Source: Gillisella terrae (lineage in GTDB: Bacteria; Pseudomonadota; Alphaproteobacteria; Rhizobiales; Rhizobiaceae). From it: 64,000 nucleotides of DNA. The notes beneath the pieces were generated by a model that saw only the letters and a list, made by a program, of their open reading frames with translations, ran no database searches and was not told the DNA's origin. Of this stretch, positions 59,424 through 64,000 are shown in pieces (position 1 is the first letter of the stretch; each line of letters opens with the position of its first letter). The stretch spans positions 372,001-436,000 of the forward strand of contig NZ_SSOA01000004.1 in the NCBI RefSeq assembly GCF_004801395.1. The letters run 5' to 3'. The translations under genes were made by a program, and so were the position numbers.

Positions 59424-61034
59424 ATGGAGGAGCTTGGAGTGAACAATACCAAGACAGGTGTTGAGACGATGGGTTTGGGCAAGGCCGCTCGCGTCCACTA
59501 TAACCTTCTTCCGGCTGCTCTCTATGAGCACGCCATTCGCAATGGCGAAGCCACCCTGACCGCCGACGGCGCATTGTTGGCAGAAACCGGCCAGCACACC
59601 GGCCGCTCTCCGAAGGACAAATTCATCGTTCGCGATGAAAACACCGATGGCAAGATCTGGTGGGATAACAACAAGCCGATGTCGAAAGAGCATTTCGACA
59701 TTCTGCACAAGGATATGCTGGCTCATGTGGCAGGCAAGGATCTGTTTGTGCAGGATCTGATTGGCGGTGCCGATGCGGCCAACGCGCTTCCAACCCGTGT
59801 GGTAACGGAATTGGCGTGGCATTCGCTGTTTATCCGTAACCTGCTGATTCGCCCGGATCGTGCAACGCTGGAGACGTTCGAAGCCAAGTTCACCATCATT
59901 GACCTGCCAAGCTTCAAGGCTGATCCTGAGCGCCATGGCTGCCGCACTGAAACGGTGATCGCTTGCGATTTCACCAACAATATCGTGCTGATTGCTGGCA
60001 CCTATTATGCCGGTGAAATGAAGAAGTCGGTGTTCACCGCGCTCAACTACATGCTGCCCGCCAAAAAGGTCATGCCCATGCACTGCTCGGCCAATGTTGG
60101 CCCGGCGGGTGATTCGGCGGTGTTCTTCGGCCTGTCGGGCACCGGCAAAACCACCCTGTCTGCCGATCCATCGCGCACGCTGATTGGCGATGACGAGCAC
60201 GGCTGGGGTGAAGACGGCATCTTCAACTTTGAAGGTGGCTGCTACGCCAAGACCATTCGTTTGTCGGCGGAAGCCGAGCCGGAAATTTTCGCCACCACCA
60301 AGCGTTTCGGCACAGTGCTGGAAAATGTGGTGCTGGATGAAAACCGCGTGCCGGATTTCAATGATGGTTCCAAGACCGAAAACACCCGTTGCGCCTATCC
60401 GCTGGATTTCATTCCGAATGCATCGGATACTGGCCGCGCTGGTCATCCCAAGACCATCATCATGCTGACCGCTGATGCCTTTGGCGTGATGCCGCCGATT
60501 GCCAAGCTGACGCCTGAGCAGGCCATGTATCACTTCCTGTCCGGCTACACCGCCAAGGTGGCTGGCACGGAGCGTGGTGTGACCGAGCCGGAAGCAACCT
60601 TCTCGACCTGCTTCGGTGCACCTTTCATGCCGCGTCATCCGGCTGAATACGGCAATCTGCTGAAAGAATTGATTGCAACCCATCAGGTGGATTGCTGGTT
60701 GGTCAACACTGGCTGGACCGGTGGCGCTTATGGCGTTGGCAGCCGTATGCCGATCAAGGCGACCCGCGCGCTTCTCACCGCCGCCCTGTCGGGTGAGTTG
60801 AAAAAGTCCGAGTTCCGCACCGATGCGAACTTCGGCTTTGCGGTTCCTGTGGCTGTGGATGGCGTGGACACCAAGATCCTTGATCCGCGCTCAACCTGGG
60901 CCAATGGCGCAGACTATGACGCACAGGCCAAGAAGCTGGTGGGCATGTTCATTACCAACTTCGAGAAATTCGAAGCGCATGTGGACAGCAATGTGCGCGA
61001 AGCTGCTCCGGTTTTGGCGGTTGCAGCTGAATAA
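59424..61034 (+). CDS. pckA: phosphoenolpyruvate carboxykinase (ATP)
   Basis: Turns oxaloacetate into PEP, the first committed step of gluconeogenesis. It has 536 residues. Seen: [13 protein letters not shown] near 59-71, [20 protein letters not shown] near 191, the P-loop [10 protein letters not shown] at 236-245 followed by DDEHGW, and [10 protein letters not shown], all typical of the ATP-dependent enzyme. The start at 59424 has AAGGA seven bases upstream. The divergent pckA | chvI-chvG layout is classic for rhizobia. Confidence 0.97.
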   Translation: MEELGVNNTKTGVETMGLGKAARVHYNLLPAALYEHAIRNGEATLTADGALLAETGQHTGRSPKDKFIVRDENTDGKIWWDNNKPMSKEHFDILHKDMLAHVAGKDLFVQDLIGGADAANALPTRVVTELAWHSLFIRNLLIRPDRATLETFEAKFTIIDLPSFKADPERHGCRTETVIACDFTNNIVLIAGTYYAGEMKKSVFTALNYMLPAKKVMPMHCSANVGPAGDSAVFFGLSGTGKTTLSADPSRTLIGDDEHGWGEDGIFNFEGGCYAKTIRLSAEAEPEIFATTKRFGTVLENVVLDENRVPDFNDGSKTENTRCAYPLDFIPNASDTGRAGHPKTIIMLTADAFGVMPPIAKLTPEQAMYHFLSGYTAKVAGTERGVTEPEATFSTCFGAPFMPRHPAEYGNLLKELIATHQVDCWLVNTGWTGGAYGVGSRMPIKATRALLTAALSGELKKSEFRTDANFGFAVPVAVDGVDTKILDPRSTWANGADYDAQAKKLVGMFITNFEKFEAHVDSNVREAAPVLAVAAE

Positions 61035-61036
61035 AA

Positions 61037-61052
61037 GGTTTCACGTGGAACC
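61037..61052. promoter_or_regulatory. weak parS-like site, 13 of 16 bases
   Basis: GGTTTCACGTGGAACC right after the pckA stop. It has one core mismatch, so ParB binding is doubtful. Confidence 0.2.
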
Positions 61053-61059
61053 TTATTTT

Positions 61060-61089
61060 AAAACCCGGCGATAGCATCGCCGGGTTTTT
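61060..61089 (+). terminator. pckA terminator
   Basis: AAACCCGGCGAT and ATCGCCGGGTTT around three bases, followed by TT. Confidence 0.9.
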
Positions 61090-61185
61090 GCATTTTGAAT
61101 CCGGCTTTATGCAGATTGGAATCCGGGTTTGATCAGGCGTCACTTTTCCGCTACAGCCAAAGAATAGCAAGGCTGGACAAAACCC

Positions 61186-61620
61186 ATGGCGAGCGATCCG
61201 CTCTATATCAACGACAGAATCACGATTGCCGGTTGGGAACTGACCGAGCAATTCGTGCTGGCCGGTGGTCCGGGTGGGCAGAACGTCAACAAGGTGTCAA
61301 CCGCCGTTCAACTGTTCTTCAATCTGGTCGGCTCACCGTCCCTGCCGGAACGTGTGAAAACCAATGCCATCAAGCTGGCAGGCCGCAGGCTCTCGAAAGA
61401 AGGCGTGCTGATGATCGAGGCCAGCCGGTTTCGCAGTCAGGATCGCAACCGCGAAGATGCGCGCGAGCGTTTGAAAGAATTGGTTTTGGAAGCCGCCAAA
61501 CCGCCGCCGCCGCCACGACGCAAAACCAAGCCCACCAAAGGCTCGGTTGAGCGCCGTTTGAAAGCAAAGACAGGGCGGGGCGAGATCAAGAAAATGCGCG
61601 TCAAGCCCACTCAGGATTGA
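61186..61620 (+). CDS. arfB: peptide-release factor-like ribosome rescue protein ArfB
   Basis: Frees stalled ribosomes by hydrolysing peptidyl-tRNA without a stop codon. It has 144 residues. Seen: the catalytic GGQ at 30-32 in LAGGPGGQNVNKVSTAVQL, no codon-recognition domain, and a highly basic proline-rich tail (PPPPPRRKTKPTKGSVERRL, RGEIKKMRVK) that enters the empty mRNA channel. Single gene, start at 61186. Confidence 0.92.
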   Translation: MASDPLYINDRITIAGWELTEQFVLAGGPGGQNVNKVSTAVQLFFNLVGSPSLPERVKTNAIKLAGRRLSKEGVLMIEASRFRSQDRNREDARERLKELVLEAAKPPPPPRRKTKPTKGSVERRLKAKTGRGEIKKMRVKPTQD

Positions 61621-61641
61621 TCATTTGAAACATTGATCATT

Positions 61642-62220
61642 TCAAATCAGGCTGAAAACCCGAATCAGCACCATTGGCTTTGGCCGCAGACTATGCAGGG
61701 TGCCGACAAACATGCGGCGGTTCAGCCACTCATGCGGACCCTCAGGTGCGGTAATATCAATATGTGAAAACGCATAGCGCGGCCCGTCTTTGGGTGTGTC
61801 GATAAGAACCCTGTTGTTGACGGTGATAATCGCGCCATCATCGGTCTGCATTTCATAAAGTGCATTCAGAAGCCGCACACCATCCTTGCGCAGCAATTGG
61901 CGGTCTGCCCCGCCCGGCATGACCTTGCCCTTGATGCGGGGGCCTGCAAATTCGCCACCAGTGATGTTGATGATCCGCCGATCGCCAAGTGGGGACTGAC
62001 CCATTTCAATGGTATCCTGAAGCGTGACAATCGCCTCATAGACAAATTCTGTTTTGGGCAAAACGATGGGCACATCGGAAAGTGGACCGCCCGCTGGTGC
62101 AGCAGTGTCCGCTGCTTGCGCCTCAAGAGCGCCGACGCCAGCGGCGAGGGCAGTGGTGGCGACGCCAAAAAACAATCGTCTTTGCCGATCAATAGGGTTG
62201 GTTGATGAAACGTCTGACAT
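61642..62220 (-). CDS. DUF3237 domain protein with Tat signal
   Basis: A periplasmic protein of unknown function. It has 192 residues. Seen: an N-terminal Tat-type signal DRQRRLFFGVATTALAAGVG (RR at 14-15) with a likely cleavage near AQA, then the DUF3237 core with EFVYEAIVTLQDTIEMG, ITGGEFAGPRIKGKVMPGGAD and AIITVNNRVLIDTP. The start at 62220 has GGGAGGAG upstream. An inverted repeat lies just ahead. Its 5' end backs onto the coaA stop 60 bases upstream on the same strand. Confidence 0.82.
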   Translation of the reverse strand: MSDVSSTNPIDRQRRLFFGVATTALAAGVGALEAQAADTAAPAGGPLSDVPIVLPKTEFVYEAIVTLQDTIEMGQSPLGDRRIINITGGEFAGPRIKGKVMPGGADRQLLRKDGVRLLNALYEMQTDDGAIITVNNRVLIDTPKDGPRYAFSHIDITAPEGPHEWLNRRMFVGTLHSLRPKPMVLIRVFSLI

Positions 62221-62237
62221 TCTGATTCTCCTCCCAG

Positions 62238-62267
62238 AGACAGTAAAGTATTGACTACTTACTATCT
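62238..62267. promoter_or_regulatory. imperfect inverted repeat upstream of DUF3237 gene
   Basis: AGACAGTAAAGTA (62238-62250) and TACTTACTATCT (62256-62267), pairing with one gap and one mismatch. It sits 18 bases before the ATG, where a repressor could block initiation. Confidence 0.4.
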
Positions 62268-62279
62268 GGGAGGGTGTCA

Positions 62280-63287
62280 TCAAAGCTTGCGGAGCGCAAC
62301 CTGTTCTACCAGATGGTTTTCGCCTTTTCGCAAAATCAGATCAGCGCGCGGTCGGGTGGGAAGAATGTTTTCGCGCAGGTTGATCAGGTTGATATTGGCC
62401 CAAAGGCTCTCGGCAATGGCCAAGGCCTCCTCTTCACCAATCGTCGCATAGCGGTGAAAATAGGAGTTGGGATCACGAAACGCGGTCTGGCGCAATTTCA
62501 TGAAGCGCTTCACATACCAGCGGTGGATCAGGCTTTCATCGGCATCGATGTAAATCGAGAAGTCAAAGAAGTCCGACACCATCGGCACGATCTTGCCGTC
62601 GCGCGGCAGATCACGCGATTGCAAAACATTGATCCCTTCGAAAATCAGAATGTCGGGTCGATCAATGATCGTGTGCTCATCGGGAAGCACATCATACGTC
62701 AGATGGGAATAGCGCGGTGCTTTCACATTTTGTTGGCCCGCCTTGATGGCGGACAAAAACCGCAAAAGTGCTGCCGTATCGTAGCTCTCGGGAAAACCCT
62801 TGCGGTTGAGGCGGTTTTCACGCACCAGCGTGGCATTGGGATAGAGAAAACCGTCTGTGGTGACCAGATCAACCTTGGGGCTGGACGGCCAGCGCGCCAA
62901 CAACTCCTTCAACACACGGGCTGTGGTGGATTTGCCCACCGCGACCGATCCGGCGACACCGATGATAAACGGCGTTTTGGTGACATTGGTGCTGAGAAAG
63001 CGATTGCGCTGCTGAAACAGCAATTGCGACGATTCTACATGGGACGACAAAAGCCGCGACAGCGCCAGATAGATGCGGCGCACCTCAGCCAGATCAATCG
63101 GATCGTCAATTGATCGCAGGCGATGCACTTCGTCCAATGTCAATGTTAGGGGTGTGTCGGCGCGAAATTGCGCCCATTCATCGGTTGAGAAGAACAGATA
63201 GGGCGAATAACTGCCGACTTGAAAGTGATCAAGGGATTCCTCCACCTCAGGCTCCCCACCCTTCATCTCCTTGACCGCTGTTATCAT
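62280..63287 (-). CDS. coaA: pantothenate kinase (type I)
   Basis: First step of coenzyme A synthesis. It has 335 residues, slightly longer than E. coli CoaA at its N-terminus. Seen: the P-loop [12 protein letters not shown] at 110-121, [12 protein letters not shown] near 144, [14 protein letters not shown] near 165, [12 protein letters not shown] near 192 and [12 protein letters not shown] near 210. The start at 63287 overlaps the hisE stop (ATGA); an ATG seven codons later is possible. Confidence 0.95.
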   Translation of the reverse strand: MITAVKEMKGGEPEVEESLDHFQVGSYSPYLFFSTDEWAQFRADTPLTLTLDEVHRLRSIDDPIDLAEVRRIYLALSRLLSSHVESSQLLFQQRNRFLSTNVTKTPFIIGVAGSVAVGKSTTARVLKELLARWPSSPKVDLVTTDGFLYPNATLVRENRLNRKGFPESYDTAALLRFLSAIKAGQQNVKAPRYSHLTYDVLPDEHTIIDRPDILIFEGINVLQSRDLPRDGKIVPMVSDFFDFSIYIDADESLIHRWYVKRFMKLRQTAFRDPNSYFHRYATIGEEEALAIAESLWANINLINLRENILPTRPRADLILRKGENHLVEQVALRKL

Positions 63288-63607
63288 GGGCTTTGCCGAC
63301 TGGCTTTCTCGCTCAAACCGGATTGGGCGGTGCGTCGTTGAAGTTCTTCCATCACCGTTTCTACCGGGATATCGGCGATTTTCAATACCACTAAAAGGTG
63401 ATAGAGCAGATCGGCACTTTCATAAATCAGATTGGCGCGATCATCTTTGACTGCCGCCATCACGGCTTCGATGGCTTCTTCGCCCAGCTTCTTGGCGGCT
63501 TTGTCCTGCCCGGCGCTGACCAGTTTCGCGGTCCAGCTTTCATTCGGCGATGCTTTGGCGCGGTTGGCGACAATGGCTTCCAGATCGGTTAGCGTGAATG
63601 TGCTCAT
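63284..63607 (-). CDS. hisE: phosphoribosyl-ATP pyrophosphatase
   Basis: Second step of histidine synthesis, hydrolysing PR-ATP to PR-AMP. It has 107 residues. Seen: the MazG-like helical signature [20 protein letters not shown] near 45-64 and [13 protein letters not shown]. The start at 63607 ([12 protein letters not shown]) was chosen over a longer frame that would run into hisF. It follows hisF by ten bases. Confidence 0.94.
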   Translation of the reverse strand: MSTFTLTDLEAIVANRAKASPNESWTAKLVSAGQDKAAKKLGEEAIEAVMAAVKDDRANLIYESADLLYHLLVVLKIADIPVETVMEELQRRTAQSGLSEKASRQSP

Positions 63608-63617
63608 TAAAATTCTC

Positions 63618-64000
63618 TCACACTTGATCAAGCCGCATGGCGATACCGGCCTTGGCCATATAGGCTTTGGCTTCAGCGATGGAATAGGTGCCAAAATGGA
63701 AGATGGACGCTGCCAGCACGGCGGTGGCATGGCCTTCTTTGACACCTGCCACCAGATCATCCAGCGTGCCAACGCCGCCCGAAGCAATCACCGGCACACG
63801 CACGGCATCGGCAATGGTGCGGGTCAGTTCCAGATCATAGCCAATCTTGGTGCCGTCACGGTCCATGGAGGTGATCAGCAATTCACCAGCGCCGCGCTCC
63901 ACCATTTTGATGGCAAAGTCTACGGCATCAATGCCGGTGGCCTTGCGCCCGCCATGGGTGAAAATCTCCCAGCGATCCGCTTCACCAGCACTTGAGGTTT
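63618..64000 (-). CDS. hisF: imidazole glycerol phosphate synthase subunit HisF, C-terminal part (5' end outside window)
   Basis: Cyclase subunit of IGPS in histidine synthesis. About 126 residues are in view. Seen: [17 protein letters not shown] then [20 protein letters not shown] (with the catalytic Asp), [15 protein letters not shown] and [12 protein letters not shown], all core HisF. The frame stays open to base 64000, so the gene continues past the window. It precedes hisE and coaA on the same strand. Confidence 0.96.
   Translation of the reverse strand, partial: TSSAGEADRWEIFTHGGRKATGIDAVDFAIKMVERGAGELLITSMDRDGTKIGYDLELTRTIADAVRVPVIASGGVGTLDDLVAGVKEGHATAVLAASIFHFGTYSIAEAKAYMAKAGIAMRLDQV

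Overview
The window is core chromosome of an alphaproteobacterium in the Rhizobiales, most likely Rhizobiaceae (Agrobacterium/Allorhizobium/Rhizobium). The evidence is gene content and order: the pckA-chvI-chvG-hprK-PTS-ahcY-divL run, accD-folC-trxA-addAB, a TsaE/AmgK fusion beside a MurU-like gene, HemJ instead of HemG/HemY, a TrcR (DUF1013) gene, and the hemE | ppsR junction that carries the origin in this class. I see no insertion sequence, prophage, CRISPR array, tRNA or rRNA. This is ordinary conserved housekeeping sequence; the interest lies in the non-coding elements.

Region by region. 1-6.3 kb: 3' part of pyruvate carboxylase, a small zincin-like protein, acetyl-CoA synthetase (acsA) with two stacked leader hairpins, and the regulator trcR. 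6.4-11.6 kb: a YggS-type PLP protein, divergent from leuS-lptE-holA. 11.6-20.9 kb: a block on the minus strand (mnmE-mnmG-rsmG-parA-parB, rho, hemE-hemJ) with a perfect parS inside rsmG. 20.9-21.3 kb: a gene-free 405-bp interval with six DnaA-box-like sites, read as oriC. Genes on both sides point away from it. 21.3-31.5 kb: ppsR-maf-aroE-coaE-dnaQ, secB, fxsA, a tim44-mltA-smr-xre run and gyrB. 31.5-35 kb: a repeat-rich stretch with terminators, dispersed palindromic repeats and two parS-like sites around nitroreductase, phaZ and a DUF2852 gene. 35-41 kb: a YgjP-like protein, then trpF-trpB-trpA-accD-folC. 41-55 kb: trxA, addA-addB, murU-like, tsaE/amgK, divL, ahcY, all on minus. 55-61 kb: HPr, EIIA, HprK, ChvG, ChvI on minus, and pckA divergent from chvI. 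61-64 kb: arfB, a Tat-exported DUF3237 protein, coaA, hisE and the 3' part of hisF.

How parts work together: DnaA boxes, parS sites, ParA/ParB, GyrB and the DivL/TrcR regulators form an origin-proximal replication, segregation and cell-cycle neighbourhood. Pyc, AcsA, PckA and PhaZ handle pyruvate, acetate, gluconeogenesis and storage carbon. The HPr/EIIA/HprK set is a regulatory PTS beside the ChvG/ChvI envelope-stress system. AmgK and MurU would recycle MurNAc while MltA cleaves murein.

Two families of dispersed palindromic repeats recur in the intergenic gaps. Several operator-like palindromes (upstream of ahcY, pckA, and the DUF3237 gene) are visible. No clearly undescribed protein system was found.
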